A stretch of 64,000 nucleotides of DNA from Simmondsia chinensis (taxonomy: Eukaryota > Streptophyta > Magnoliopsida > Caryophyllales > Simmondsiaceae): positions 30,273,131-30,337,130 of the forward strand of contig JAGTTD010000013.1 of the NCBI GenBank assembly GCA_018398585.1, read 5' to 3'. The notes beneath the pieces are model-generated. The model had not been told where the DNA came from. It saw only the letters and a list, made by a program, of their open reading frames with translations, and did not search any database. This document shows, in pieces, positions 41,739 through 53,749 of the stretch (positions within the stretch are counted from its first letter, which is position 1; each line of letters starts with the position of its first letter). The translations under genes and the position numbers were made by a program.

Positions 41739-42920
41739 CATATTTTATTAATTATGAAAGTGTGAATGGGGGAAGGTAACGTTAGGTAACAACTATGCTT
41801 GTAGGTTTATGGAGGATGGGTCTGTTAGGGTTAGGCTAACTAATAGGACCAATTCTGTCATAGAGGGTGTGAGGCATGTACCAGAACTTAAAAGAAACGT
41901 TGTGTCTTGAGGACAACTTGACTTAGCTGATTTTACCTTTAAGGCATTTAAAGGAGAGATGAAGGTTTTGAGGGGAGCCTTAGTAGTGCTTAAGGAGGTA
42001 GCCAAGAATGGCTTATATGTCCTAAAAGAGGAAGTTATTTCTTAGGAGGGAATTGTAGCCAAGAAAGACCTTAAAGATAGTACTAAACTTTGGCATAGCA
42101 GGTTAGGTCACATATTTGAGGGAGGCCTATTAGAATTGCAGAAACATGATGTGTTTTGGTCTGATGTATTGTCTAAACTTGATTTATGTGATCACTACAT
42201 CAATGGTAAGCATCATAGAATAATATTTTCTATTGGATCACATGTTAGTGAAGGCATAATTTGTGAGGGTCCTCTGGGATTCTCACAATGGATGGAGCAT
42301 CTTATTTTCTGTCTATTATAGATGACTTCTCATGTAAAGTGTGGGTTTATTTGCTCAAAAATAAAAATGAGGCATTTAAAACCTTTGTTAGATGGAAGAA
42401 CTTAGTTGAGAACCAAACTGAGGAAATTAAAGATACGTAGGACTGATAACGGCCTTGAGTTCAGTAACAAAGAATTTGATACTTTGTGTGCTGAAAATGG
42501 GATTAAAAGACATACAACTATTAGAAAAACCCCTCAATAAAATGATGTTGTTGAGAGGATGAACAAAACATTTTTAGATAGGTTTAGATGTATGCCATTT
42601 CCATTTGGTTTGCCAAAATAGTTTTGGGGGGAGGTAATAAGTGCTGCTGTGTGCTTAATTAACAAATCCCTTAATTTTTCCTTAAAGTTTAAAGCACTTG
42701 AAAGTGTTTGGATTGGAAAATCAGTAAGCTACAATAATCTAAGGGTGTTTGCCTATTTTGCTTTTTACACACCAAAGTGAGGGCAAATTGGAACCTAGGG
42801 CTATTAAAGGCATGTTTCTAGGTTATTCTTCAAGGGCGAAGGGTTATAGGTTAGGTGTTAAAGAAAGTAATAGGACCATAACTATTATTAGTAGGGATGT
42901 TACCTTCAATTAAGGCAAGA
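41739..42920 (+). pseudogene. copia 2 protease end and integrase
   Basis: It continues from the protease into a GAG-pre-integrase block (LWHSRLGHIFEGGLLELQ), then integrase fragments: the RTDNGLEFSN region after a frame break, and NDVVERMNKTFLDRFRCM, with VER in place of the usual AER. A decayed C-terminal block (GMFLGYSSRAKGYRL) follows. Stops make it non-functional. Confidence 0.8.
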
Positions 42921-43289
42921 TGCCCTACCTTAAAGAACAAGTAGTTACTGATCTAGCCTCCGTTAGGACCTTTGATCCTGACCTATATACATTTGAGGTG
43001 AACACACCTAACCCTATTAACCTTAGGACCGATGTAGAGGATAACTTAGATGAAAATGAGGATGCCTTAGGTGAAAACAGACTCGTTCCAGTTCAAAATA
43101 GACCTACACTAGCCCAGTTAAGGTTTGAAACGAAAACCCATGGGGCTAAATAGTACCTAGATAATTACCACTTGGCCAGAGATAGGATAAGAAGAGACAT
43201 TAGGGCTCCTAATAGGTATAATTTTGCTAAATATATTGTGTAGGCTCTTAACACTACTTTGAAGTATGTTGAGTCTGAACCTATGTCTT

Positions 43290-44770
43290 ATAGCTAGGCC
43301 ATAAATAGTTGGCATTCAGTAGAGTAGCTAAATGCTATGATTGTTGAAATAGAAAGCTTAAGAAAAAAATCAGCTTTGGGTCTTAATCCCTAGGTCTAAG
43401 GGTAATAAATTTGTGGGTTTTAAGTGGGTGTTTAAGGTTAAGGAACCCAAAACCCCTGAAGGTAAACCTAGATTTAAAGCTAGGTTAATAGCCAGTTGTT
43501 AAACTGAAATTTTTTGTTAAGTTGTTAAACACATCACTATACACTTGCTTATGTGTTTAATTGCCTTCTATGAATGGTGAGTTTGAGGAGGAAATCCTCA
43601 TGGCTTAGGTGGAAGGTCTTATTGAACCTAACAAGTCTGATGTGGTCTATTTGCTGAAAAAATATTTATATGGTTTAAAAAACAGTCACCACGTTAGTAG
43701 TACAAAAGATTTGATGCTTTTAGGTGAGATAATGGTTTTGTGAGTTTTGCCATGATACTTGTTTTTACTTCAAGAATGTTGATTGGGGCAGTGCTACTTT
43801 CCCACTAATATATGTTGATGAACGCTCTTAGTTTGCAGGTCTGAAAATCAGATTCTGGATCTGAAAAAGAGGTTAAATAGTTCGTTTGGCATAAAATATT
43901 CAAGCAATGCTAAGAGAATTCTAGGAATGGATATAATAGGAATCAGAACACTTAAAACTATTTATTTAAGTTAAAACGATTATCTAATTAAGGTTTTTAA
44001 AGAGCTTTAATATGTTTGATCCTAAACCTATAAAACTACTCATGACATCTCAATATAAGTTTTCAGCAAACCAATGCCCTGAAACTAAGGAAGAAAAACT
44101 TAAAATGAGCAGCATACCTTATGCCAATGCCATAGAATCCTTAATGTATGCTATGACATGTACCAGACAAGACATAGCCTTCCCTATGAGTGTGTTGTCT
44201 AGGTTTATAGCCAATCCTGGTAAAGTTTACTGGGATGGAGTTAAGTGGTTGCTTAGGTATATGAAAGGCACTTTAAACATAGGTTTGACCATTGGACATG
44301 ACCAAAATACCCTTAAGTTAGTTGGGTATGTTGATGGTGATTTCGCTTGAGATTTAGATATAAAAAAATCAACTTCACCCTATATTTTTACTTTAACTGG
44401 TCGAGCAATAAGTTGGAGGTATAAGTTACAAGCGTTAGCTTCACTTTCAACTGCTGAGATTGAATTTATGGCAATATCCATGCTATTAGACAAGGTATAT
44501 GGCTTAGAGGCCTTCTATCTGAAATTAATCTTGACCTAGGACTACCTAAGATATATTCAAATAGTTAATCAGCTGTAGCACTTTGTAGAAAACCTATTAT
44601 TTCATGATAGAATTAAACATCTTGCTATAAGAAGGTATTTTACTATGGACCAATTGGATGCAAACTTAGCTGACTTGTTGAAAATAGATACTGAGGACAA
44701 CCCTACAGATATGGGTACAAAGTCCTTTCTTTGGAGAAGTTTATACATTTTATTAAACTTGTTCAAATGG
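43290..44770 (+). pseudogene. copia 2 reverse transcriptase and RNase H
   Basis: RT blocks in broken frames include KFVGFKWVFKVKEP, a YVDE-like stretch near 43810 where YVDD is expected, and SSIPYANAIESLMYAMTCTRQD with GKVYWDGVKWLLRYMKGTLN (44012-44350). RNase H follows, with WRYKLQALASLSTAEIEFMA and a decayed C-terminus. It is inactive. Confidence 0.8.
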
Positions 44771-44861
44771 ATTGGAACCCGGGGTAAATTGCTTTGTGAA
44801 AATGCTTCCTATTGCTAGAAAGGATCTAATGGTTAGTCCTTATGAATACCAAGGTAGAGAT

Positions 44862-46174
44862 TATTAGATCCTAATTAGTAAGCATATGACTTAAACCATG
44901 CCTAATGATGTAAAGATTAGATTAAAATGAACTAAAATGAGATACAATTAGGTGATTATTAAGCGTGTCGTTTGGTGTAAGATAGAACTCGAAAACGCAG
45001 CACTTCAATAGCTGTACAAAGTAATGGCATAAGATGTAAATAAGTACAAAGCAATTAGCTACAATTTGTACGTTTGGCTACTGTCCAAACTACTCCTTCC
45101 CATGGGTGCTATTTGCGTAGCCCTGCCTTTATCCCCTGCCCACCTACCCTGCCGTACGGCTTTCCGTTTTATGAGTTGATGTGTGGCCTGTCTTGCTCAG
45201 TTGATTTGCATTTGGGCAGTGCATCATGAACCGCTTGATCTGTTTTTCTTTTTCTTAGTTTGGGCTGTTGGTTGCGTTGAAAGGGACTGCTACGATGAGA
45301 GCTTGAAGGTGGCACACACATTAGACCCAAGGGGTATATAAGCTAAGTTTTAGGGTTTTAAGAGGCAGACGTTTTCATTATTTCGTCTTTGCCTTCCCGT
45401 TTTCTCTGGTTTTCTTCTCTTTGCTTCTTTCTATGAAACCACAACCCTAAAAGCTTCTCTTACCCAAATCATGGAGGTTCCAAGCTCATGGGCCAAGAGT
45501 CATGGTGATTTGCTGTTACTAGTGAGAAGTTCTTCAAAGATTTAGGGTTAGATTTTAGGTTTTTGCCTTAGAAGCTAAGAATGAGTCTGTAACTTTAGTT
45601 CTTGTGTTATATTTGTAGTGATCGGTTGTAAATTTTTTCAATAATTAGCGACATAAACACAATACATAACAGGCAACTTCAAACAAAGCGAGGCCTAGGA
45701 TAACCCTGTAAAAATACAGGGGATCACAAAGAGCCAAAAAACGACATCCCATACCTAGAAAAATAGGAGAGTGAAGGAGGACAAACGGAGCTAACGGGCG
45801 CCAGAAGACTAACTAACCACTAAAATATAAACAAGAAGAGCTAGGAATAGGGAGGTAAGTGAGACCAAAGCAAGCATCAGAGCCGGGGGTGAAGATAACA
45901 TGAAATTGGGTCGATCCTAGCTCTGGTCCATCATTGCAAATTGCTTGACCATAATAGATTCATCACCGTTAGATCTCATTAACTTGTAATAATCATCATT
46001 AATAGTGGAGACCTCTCTAAGATTAGGCAGCGAAGGGTATAGGTCCAATTTAAGGATCTGAACCTCGGCAAATCTTGAAGTTCTTCATTGATTTTTGTGT
46101 TTGTTTTTGAGATCTCGTGTATGTAGTTCATTTGTGATTTGTTTAACTGAGGCTAACTTACTAAAATGTTAATA
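44862..46174 (+). repeat. 3' LTR of copia 2, with insertion
   Basis: 1313 bp. It matches the 5' LTR apart from an extra 330 bp or so at 45630-45960. The terminal bases (TATTAG and AATA) are slightly mutated from TGTTAT and AACA. Confidence 0.9.
45630..45960 (-). mobile_element. 5'-truncated LINE 3' end in the copia 2 LTR
   Basis: On the minus strand it is pyrimidine-rich and ends CTAATTATTGAAAAAATT, like the L1 tail at 5090-5178. It is absent from the 5' LTR, so it entered after copia 2. A clear target duplication is not visible. Confidence 0.6.
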
Positions 46175-46338
46175 GATGGGTTAGAGGCACCTTATCCTTC
46201 CCACCATGTGTCGTTGGGGTTTGATGCTGCAGGTCGGATCTTTAGACCGATTTGCATCAATTTCTTTATCCGATCCCAAGTGTTGCTCTACAATATCAAT
46301 GGAGTGATATACCAGCTGAAACACATTCTGAACAATAC

Positions 46339-47429
46339 GGCTCCGTTTGTTTTGACGGAAAAGTAGAATCTAGGAATTGATTTTTCTTCGAAAAAGGTTT
46401 TCCAAGGAAGTATAAATTCCGAGTGAGGTTTTCCGTTGTTTGTTTCAAAGGAAAACTTAATTCCCTATTGTGATGTCTTCGTGTATGTTTTAAAAAATAT
46501 ATTTTTCACCAATCATTTTATATCTTTTTATACGATAATATAAGTAATAATACAATATATATGAAGTAAAAAATTAAAAAGTTAATTATCAAAGCTGTAT
46601 AAATTAGAAAAAAATATTTCTTAGTTATTCTAAAATTTGAGCATTTATCATCTAAATACTCTGTCATTTTATTGCATATAATGAGGTGTCAAGAGATAAG
46701 AAATTTTATTACTTGTGTATATACTGTGTTAAAATATGGTAAATTTTCATTAAAATTTGGCTAATTTTTGCCAAAAAAACTAATGTGGTATAAATATCAT
46801 ATTATCACAAGGTTGTCCATATTCTAATAAAAATTACTTATATATTATCAAAAAATGTGTCATGTTAGCATTTTCGGACAAAAGAAATTATTGCATTATG
46901 ATATAGAATACATATAGATTGTTATTTTTATTCAAAATATACTAAATTTTGGCAAAAGATGCCTGATTCATGAGAAAAATTTTAAACTTCAGGGTACATT
47001 ATTGTATATTACTGATATATCATAATACCTATGTAATAAATGCTGAAATATTACCTAGATAATTTTCTTTTATAATAATGTATAACAATTCAACTTGATT
47101 AAAGTTGTTCTATTGCAACAATAATAAAGTAATATCCAAGTTGCTTTTAATTATTCAGTCTAATTCTTGTCCGATGTTGACGTTAAATGTCTACAATGTA
47201 GTCTAGTTTATTTTGATTCGATCTCGATTTGCATGGTGATAACCGCGAAGGTTTTTGAGCCACTTAGAATCACGACTTCCCCCATTTTGAAAAGGAAGTC
47301 ATTTTCCCTCATTTGAGGGAAAAGGTTTTCCGTCGAAAGACCTTTTCTTTGGGCTAATGATGCACCAAACAAAGGAAAAGAGAAAAACCACTTCCTAGAA
47401 TGTAGTTTTCCCCCGAAACAAATGGAGCC
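46339..47429. mobile_element. DNA transposon remnant, about 1.1 kb
   Basis: Inverted ends GGCTCCGTTTGTTTTGACGG and (reverse complement of the right end) GGCTCCATTTGTTTCGGGGG flank an AT-rich, non-coding interior. Inner arms with GGAAAAGGTTTTCC-type words also pair. A 3-bp duplication TAC is present on both sides. A three-base duplication fits PIF/Harbinger or CACTA types, but the class is open. Confidence 0.7.
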
Positions 47430-47833
47430 TACATTTAAGCGTAAAATCTTTTATTCCCTTCTCTGCGACCAGAAGCAAGATGTCATCTATAAGGATAGAA
47501 TAGCCAATTATTTTAACAGTCATGCTAACACGTACCGTACCCGTTAACGCAATAAAATTGCAGGGAGAGGGAAAAACTAGAAAGAGAGGAGAGGAAATCA
47601 AGGAAAAAAAGTTTATGTTGTATGGGGGAAATTTTACTGTATTTATTTCGTATATTGACAAAAATCAGCTTTTTAATTTTAATTATATCTTTATAAAGGA
47701 TAGCATATAGACTCTTTCAGTTATTATTTTTTTAGGGTACAATTTTAAGTAATTTTTTTGTATAATACTATAATTGAGAAAAAATAAAAATAAAAATAGA
47801 CAATCTCAACATTACAAGGATAACATGTATCTT
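47430..47833. other. Spacer, nothing recognised
   Basis: AT-rich sequence between the DNA transposon and copia 3. I see no coding pattern. Confidence 0.4.
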
Positions 47834-47977
47834 TGTGAGGGAAGAGTTATGGACGCATACCAATAGCGCTGCCGAGGTACATATATATAATAATACCAAA
47901 CAGCGTGAAGTTACAGGAAAGCCCTTAGGCTAATAAATATATAGATAAATACAAATCAGAGATATTATACTAATACA
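47834..47977 (-). repeat. 3' LTR of copia 3
   Basis: 144 bp, TGTGAG to AATACA on the plus strand. The matching copy is at 52858-53002, with several substitutions and indels between the two. Confidence 0.9.
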
Positions 47978-48129
47978 CCCCCTCAATCTATACGAGGACC
48001 TACGTGCAGATTGGCTTTGTGGTAGTAGAAGCAATCAGTGGCCAATACTTTCGTGAAGATATCAGCAACTTGTTTAGTAGTAGGTGTGTATCGAACCTTT
48101 AAGAACCTTTTCGTGCACGTAATGAAAAT

Positions 48130-49330
48130 CTACATCAACATGTTTGCTGCAATCATTGGAAATGGGATTTGCAGCCAAGTAAGTAGCAGACACATTATCA
48201 CAGTAGATAATGATTGGACCAGAGTGCTGTAAGCCCAAACCACCCATGAGATATCGGATCCAGTCACATTCAGCAACAACCTTGGCGATAGCCCGGTATT
48301 AAGACTCAGTGGTGGACTTAGCAACCGTGGGTTGCTTCTTTGCACTCCAGGAAATGAGATTAGGATTGAGACACAGGGCAAACCCGGTAGAAGAGCAACT
48401 CGTATCAGGACAACCCCCCCAGTCAGCATCAGCATAGGCAATAATTGACATGTAAGAGTCAAGAGTAATGGTAAGGCCATGGTCAGGAGTGTGCTTAAGG
48501 TATCGCAGAATACGTTTGACTATTTGCCAATGAGAAGTCATAGGAGCGTGCATGCATTGAGACACACGGTTAACCGCAAAATAGATGTCAGGATGGGTCA
48601 TAGTTAGATACTGGAGCACACCGATGGCACTACGAAACTCGGTCGGATCCACAATTAAGTCACCATCAGCCACGAAAGGTTGGGCCTGGGTCGGGATAGG
48701 CATCTGAATAGGTTTGGCCTCAAGAATGTCATGCTTTCCAAGAAGATCCAATGTGTATTTGTGTTGGGAAAGAAATAAGCCATGTTGGGAGCATTTAGCG
48801 TCAATGCCGAAAAAATAATGAAGCGGTCCAAGGTCTTTCATAGCAAATTAGGTAAATAGAGAGGCGGTCAATTTGGTAAGAAGAGCAGGTTTAGAGCCAA
48901 TAAGGATAATATCATCAACATATAGCAAAAGGCACACAAAACTAGTAGGGGAACAGTGAATGATGAGATATAGGTCCGCTTTACTACAATGGAACCCAGG
49001 ACCATAGAGGAACACACTAAACCTACGAAACCAAGCCCGTGGGGCCTGTTTCAAACCATATAAGGCCTTCTTTAAATGGCATACATGCGTCGGAAACGTA
49101 GGGTGTATGAACCCAGGCGGTTGTCACATGTATACCTCTTCCTCAAGTTGGTGAATGGACCAAGAGTTAGTGACCGTAACCGAACCATCAGGCTTTGACA
49201 ACTGGACTAAATGTTCCAAAATAATCAAGACCTTCACTTTGATGAAGCCTTGTGCAACAAGATGGGCCTTGAACCGATTAACCGAACCATCAGGCTTATA
49301 CTTGACCTTATATTTCAAAGTGCTCCCAAC
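48130..49330 (-). pseudogene. copia 3 reverse transcriptase and RNase H
   Basis: Blocks on the minus strand: [53 protein letters not shown] (YVDD intact), MKDLGPLHYFFGIDAKCSQH, VLQYLTMTHPDIYFAVNRVS, then YADADWGGCPDTSCSSTGFA and WSAKKQPTVAKSTTES of RNase H. Frame breaks lie near 48845, 49060 and 48299. Confidence 0.92.
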
Positions 49331-49639
49331 AACGTTTAGATTAGGTGAAGGGGGAACAAGGTCCCATGTGTGATTTTAAATAAGGGTATTAAATTCCTCA
49401 GCCATGCCCTCCTGCCATTGAGGATTTTTAATAGCTTGTCAAAACAAGTGGGTTCCTGGACCACGACAACCGAACTAAGAGAAAGTATGTGCTTAGACTT
49501 ATGTATCCCGTCTTTAAGTGGGGTACGCATGGGGTGGCCACCGTGTGTAAGGGAGGCCCACCAGAGCGTGTCTGGTTCGGTCACCTGAGTCGGGGGCCAC
49601 ACAGGGGGAACACTCTACGACGAGACAACGGGTGCATGG

Positions 49640-51360
49640 GACCAGTCCTCTAGAGCATGAGGCGCGGGGCTTGAGAAAGGTAAACGTGAGGAGCTCGTTG
49701 AAATGCCCCTGGAGCCGAGGCAGGCGCAGCCACTGGGATCAAAGGAAACACGGCATCACCGACAACCTTGGGGATCGACGGAGAAGGAGAAGATCCGGGT
49801 GGAGGATGCGCGGCGGACGCTCTAGATAGGGGAGGGACTAGAGACACGGGTGGAGAAGGGAGTAGAGGCACTCCAGAAGAGAGCGGGAGCGGAAGGGTAA
49901 TTTCCACTAGGGGACTAGGAGACGGCGCTGTACAACTAGAAGCTAGGTCATTATATGGAAAAATATGTTCAACAAAGTGGACATGACGACCACCATGGGT
50001 ACAAACTGTACCGGGTTCAAGCAACGATAGCCCTTATACCGACCCACATACCCAAGGAACACGTAGGGTAGGGAGCGCGGGGCTAATTTATGAACGGTAC
50101 GGGATGTGATGTTAGAGTAACATTTACACCCAAAGACCCAAAAAATGTTGTAGTTAAGTGCTTGTTTGAACATTTTTTCAATGTTGGGGTAGGTAACCCA
50201 TTAATAATAAAACACGCAGTCCATGCAGCATCAGGCTAAAATTCATAGGGAATTTGGGCCTGAAATAGTAGGGTCCGTACCATTTCACTTATATGTTGAT
50301 GCTTACACTTCGGCACTCCATTTTGTTGCGGAGTATAAGGACATGAAAGACAAAAGCGAATACCATGAGTGTGACAAAGAGCAGCCATGTGCCGATTATC
50401 AAACTCATGGCCCCCATCACTTCGAATACACTTAATAGTTGTGTTAAAACGATTTTCAACAAAAACCTTAAAGTCAGAAAAGATGGAGTAAACTTCGTCT
50501 TTCCATTGAATCGGATAAAGCAAGGTGAAGCACGAGTAATCATCAATAAATAACACGTAATATCGCAAAGCAGAATTAGAGTGAACTAGAGATTGCCAAA
50601 CATTTGAATATATTAATTGCAAAGGTGCAGTAGTAGTATGTAAAATACGAGTAAATGGTAAACGGCGTGATTTGCCTAACAACAAGCATGACAATGTTTA
50701 ATAGAGCTAGAACTAGAACTAGAACTAAGTAAACAATGAGTTCGTAAAACATGAAAAACTGAATGACCTAAATGTCCTAAGCACCAGTGCCATAAGTCTG
50801 CAGGAGCGATCTGTGGTATGAGTCCAGTGAGGTGCGGAGAGAAGCCATAGAGAGGTCCATTACTGTGTATCTTGAGGAGGGGCATCCCCGTGAACTTATC
50901 CTTGACACAAAAGGAAGAGGAGTCAAATTCAACGCAACAGTTATTGTCATGATGTAGTTGTTTAATCGATAAGAGGTTATACATGAAACCAGGAATCCGA
51001 AGTACATTAGAAAGCAGTAAATCATGTGAGGAAGCACGTAATTTAGAGGAACCAAGATGCGTGATAGGTAACAAGAAACCTTTGCCAACTTGAATGGATT
51101 TAAAACTAGTATAAGGAGAAATATTTTTCAGAATACCTAGGTTTGAAGTCATATGGCTAGATGCACCCGAGTCAGGGTACCACGTAGGATCAACGGAAGC
51201 AGTAATCGACATGGCCGAGAGAGAGTGGGAAAGGTTAGTGTTGACATAGCGGTGTGGGCAAAGTGAGGCGGCATGACTAGCCAGATGACAGATATGACAT
51301 ATGAGAGGCCTGGCACCGAGTATACCTTCATGTGGTTGACGAGGAGCGAAACCTGCATTT
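49640..51360 (-). pseudogene. copia 3 protease and integrase
   Basis: The protease site WYPDSGASSHMTSN is intact (51212 onward). It is followed by LWHWCLGHLGHSVFHVLR, then integrase residues in YSNVWQSLVHSNSALRYYVL (asparagine replaces the first aspartate), RSDGGHEFDN and TPQQNGVPKCKHQH, where E of the usual VAERKH motif is lost. The proline-rich linker to the RT is open at 49650-50024. Integrase looks inactive. Confidence 0.9.
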
Positions 51361-51469
51361 CTTACCCAAGATTGCGGTGGCAGAGGTGCAACACCCGTAG
51401 GAACCGAACCCGACCTGATGTGTAGCGGTTGACCATAGGACCCACCACGCCCTCCTTGATTTTCTTAGC

Positions 51470-52632
51470 TCTTGGAGTAACGTCCACGACCCTTGCCCCC
51501 ATGACCACCACGACCCCGCTTGTTACCCGATTGATCTGGTGTAGGGTTGGATGCGGCTAAAGCGTGCGCATGGTCCAGTGTAGATTGAACCTGATTCGGG
51601 ATAGAGCAGCTTCTTCATCTAATAACGTAATCTTAAGTTGCTCAAAAGGAAGATCATGCCAAGACTTACGGGTGAAGGTGTTGAAAGCAGCGTATTCCGG
51701 CGGTAAACCAAAGAAAGCATAGTGTATTAATTCCCAATTCGAGACTGGTGAGTCTATTGCAGCAAGGTTATCTGCAATTGTTTTGAGTTATGTGATATAG
51801 GTAGTCATAGATTTGTTGTCTTTACAAAGAGTGACAAGTTGAAACCGAAGGTCAAACTCTTTGGCCAGGAAATGATCACAAAACCATTTAGCAAGGGCAT
51901 CCCACATCTCTTTGGAAGTGGGGTGATGAATGACGTCATTGAGGACTGGACGAGCAAGAGAGCCAAGAGACATGCCCGAATGTTTTGATAAACACATGAC
52001 CAGCTGTGATAATCAGGGTTAGAGATGAAAGCACTGGTTCGTGTTTAGATTTGAGAAGGAGGGCAAGGGAGAGAACCATCAACAAATCCCATGAGGCAAT
52101 AGGCATGGACAAGCATGGACACCTGTTCCCGCGGTGTTTAGATTTGAGAAGGAGGGCAAGGGAGAGAACCATCAACAAATCCCATGAGGCGATAGGCATG
52201 GACAAGCATGGACACCTGTTCCCGCCAAGCATGATAATCAGTGGGAGCGTCAAGTTTAATAGTGACAAGGCTCGTTACAGAGGAAGTGGGAAGGGGGGCC
52301 GAGGGGAAGGGAGGATGGGCCGGGTAAAGGAAGGACCCAAGGAAGGGTGTGGAAAGGCCAGGAAGGGAGGAGACATAATCAATTCCAGGGATTAGGGATG
52401 AGGAATCAGGATACCTAGTGGTAAAATTTAGATTTGGGAACGATGTACCATAATTGTACCCAGAGATAAGAGGAGCCGTGACTGGGTTGGGGAATGACCC
52501 GAGATGTGGCGGTGTGGGGAGGGGATTAGTGGTTGGCCGAGGGAGATCGACCAGCGGTGAGGGCGCCGATGACGTGGTCATCGGAGACGGGGAAGGAGGA
52601 GGAGGAGAGGAGGAGTTTTGGGTGGTTGCCAT
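51470..52632 (-). pseudogene. copia 3 gag
   Basis: It starts MATTQNSSSPPPPSP at 52632 and continues with a serine/proline-rich N-terminus and the gag core (VTIKLDAPTDYHAWREQVSM). A 93-bp in-frame tandem duplication follows (52043-52228). Later blocks ARPVLNDVIHHPTSKEMWDA and LAKEFDLRFQLVTLCKDNKS match those in copia 4. The nucleocapsid end is glycine/arginine-rich with frame breaks. Confidence 0.9.
52043..52228 (-). repeat. 93-bp tandem duplication in copia 3 gag
   Basis: Units at 52043-52135 and 52136-52228 differ at about one or two bases and encode REQVSMLVHAY-type gag text twice. The unit is a multiple of three. The near-identity indicates a recent event compared with the rest of the element. 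Confidence 0.93.
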
Positions 52633-52857
52633 GTAGTCACCAATCAAGAAAAAGAATTAACACACTGTGCTTTGCTTTTGACAGTTGCCGGAGAGGAGGA
52701 GGAAGGGATGTCGGCTCTAGGGTTTTGTGACTGGGAGGCGTGCGGCACCGCCAGGACTAGCGGCGGCACTAGGGTTTTCTTTTGGCACTGAAAGGAGCGG
52801 AGCTAGGGAAGGGGAGGAGGGGAAAAGTTATTTAGGGTTTGGTACGCTCTGATACCA

Positions 52858-53002
52858 TGTGAGAGAAGAGTTATGGGTGCATACCCAATAAATTTGTTGA
52901 GGCACGTATATATAATAATACCAAATAGTGTGAAGTTACAGGAAAGCCCTTAGACTTATAAATATATAGACAAATACAAATCAGAAATATTATACTAATA
53001 AT
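52858..53002 (-). repeat. 5' LTR of copia 3
   Basis: It starts TGTGAGAG next to the primer-binding site and ends near CTAATA, about two bases short of the other copy's CTAATACA. Confidence 0.88.
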
Positions 53003-53512
53003 CATATTTGTAGCTATACACTGGAAAAACGATCTAATTTATAATTCTAATGGCATATAATCAAACTAAAAAAAAGCATATATATCACCATCATTCATAA
53101 GAATATAATAAAAGAAAAAAATTATATTATGTTAATTTGATAAATAAACACAATAAAATCTCATTTTGAATCACTTGCTTCCTTAACTTTAACCATCCCT
53201 TTCCTTAATTTCCCGCCCCCTCCCTCTTATCTATGTTGTGTTAGCAGGTGATACAAATATTTATTTAAAATAATACATTTAATTAATTAATTTAGGATCG
53301 GGTCGGATACTCGAAAATTTTCCAAAATCATACCTATATCTAAACCGATAAGGGTTAGGTATATCATAATCAGATATTTTCGGATCGGTTATCCTAGTTT
53401 TCGAATTAGCTTCGGCTTGACTTCTTGAGTTTTTTAATTTTCTAATATTTTTGTTCTCCCTATCAACAAACAACAACATGTCAACATTCTTGTAAATAAA
53501 AAATAAAGAAAA
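53003..53512. other. Spacer between inverted copia elements
   Basis: AT-rich. Around 53285-53420 there is a low-complexity block with GGATCGGGTCGGATACTCG and CGGATCGGTTATC words, a kind of decayed dispersed repeat. No gene. Confidence 0.4.
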
Positions 53513-53680
53513 TATTAGGATATATTATTAGGATATATTATATTGATTTTATTCTGATATTATCCTGATATTATTCTGATATTATTGTGATAATATTCTG
53601 TAATTATTCATGTACTCTTTACTATAAATATATGCCTTAGCAACTCTATTTGGGATGCTTCACTAACCCATATTCTCACA
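53513..53680 (+). repeat. 5' LTR of copia 4
   Basis: 168 bp with tandem ATTATTCTGAT-type repeats and a TATA-like ACTATAAATATATG (about 53620). It ends TTCTCACA directly before the primer site. Confidence 0.85.
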
Positions 53681-53749
53681 TGGTATCAGGACATACCAAC
53701 CCTAACTAAAAAAAAAAGGGATCGTCGCCTCCCTAACCCATAAGCCCTA

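Larger units (their letters stand above)
39251..46174 (+). mobile_element. Complete Ty1/copia element 2, long LTRs
   Basis: Two long LTRs (39251-40235 and 44862-46174) are flanked by near-identical 5-bp duplications GACGG (39246-39250) and GATGG (46175-46179). The initiator Met-tRNA-type primer site TGGTATCATAGCC is at 40238-40250. The purine-rich CCAAGGTAGAGAT lies before the 3' LTR. The internal order is gag, knuckle, protease, integrase, RT, RNase H, all interrupted. Later guests are a MULE-type MITE in the protease and a LINE fragment in the 3' LTR. Confidence 0.93.
47834..53002 (-). mobile_element. Ty1/copia element 3, short LTRs
   Basis: Short LTRs (47834-47977 and 52858 to about 53002) bound a 5.2-kb minus-strand element. 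The primer site TGGTATCAGAGC (complement of 52846-52857) is perfect for initiator Met-tRNA, and the polypurine tract (TTGAGGGGG) is intact. The domain order is gag, protease, integrase, RT, RNase H. The target duplication is uncertain because the right LTR end has lost its CA. Confidence 0.92.

Noticed and set aside
48130..48841. Functional host RNase H or RT gene
   Set aside because: The block belongs to copia 3 between identifiable LTRs, with stops upstream and downstream.
49650..50024. Separate serine/proline-rich gene on the minus strand
   Set aside because: It lies in order between copia 3 integrase and RT and corresponds to the variable linker of copia polyproteins.
47834..53002. Target duplication for copia 3 (ATCTT/ATCAT)
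   Set aside because: The match is only four of five bases and depends on assuming loss of the terminal CA, so I did not claim it.
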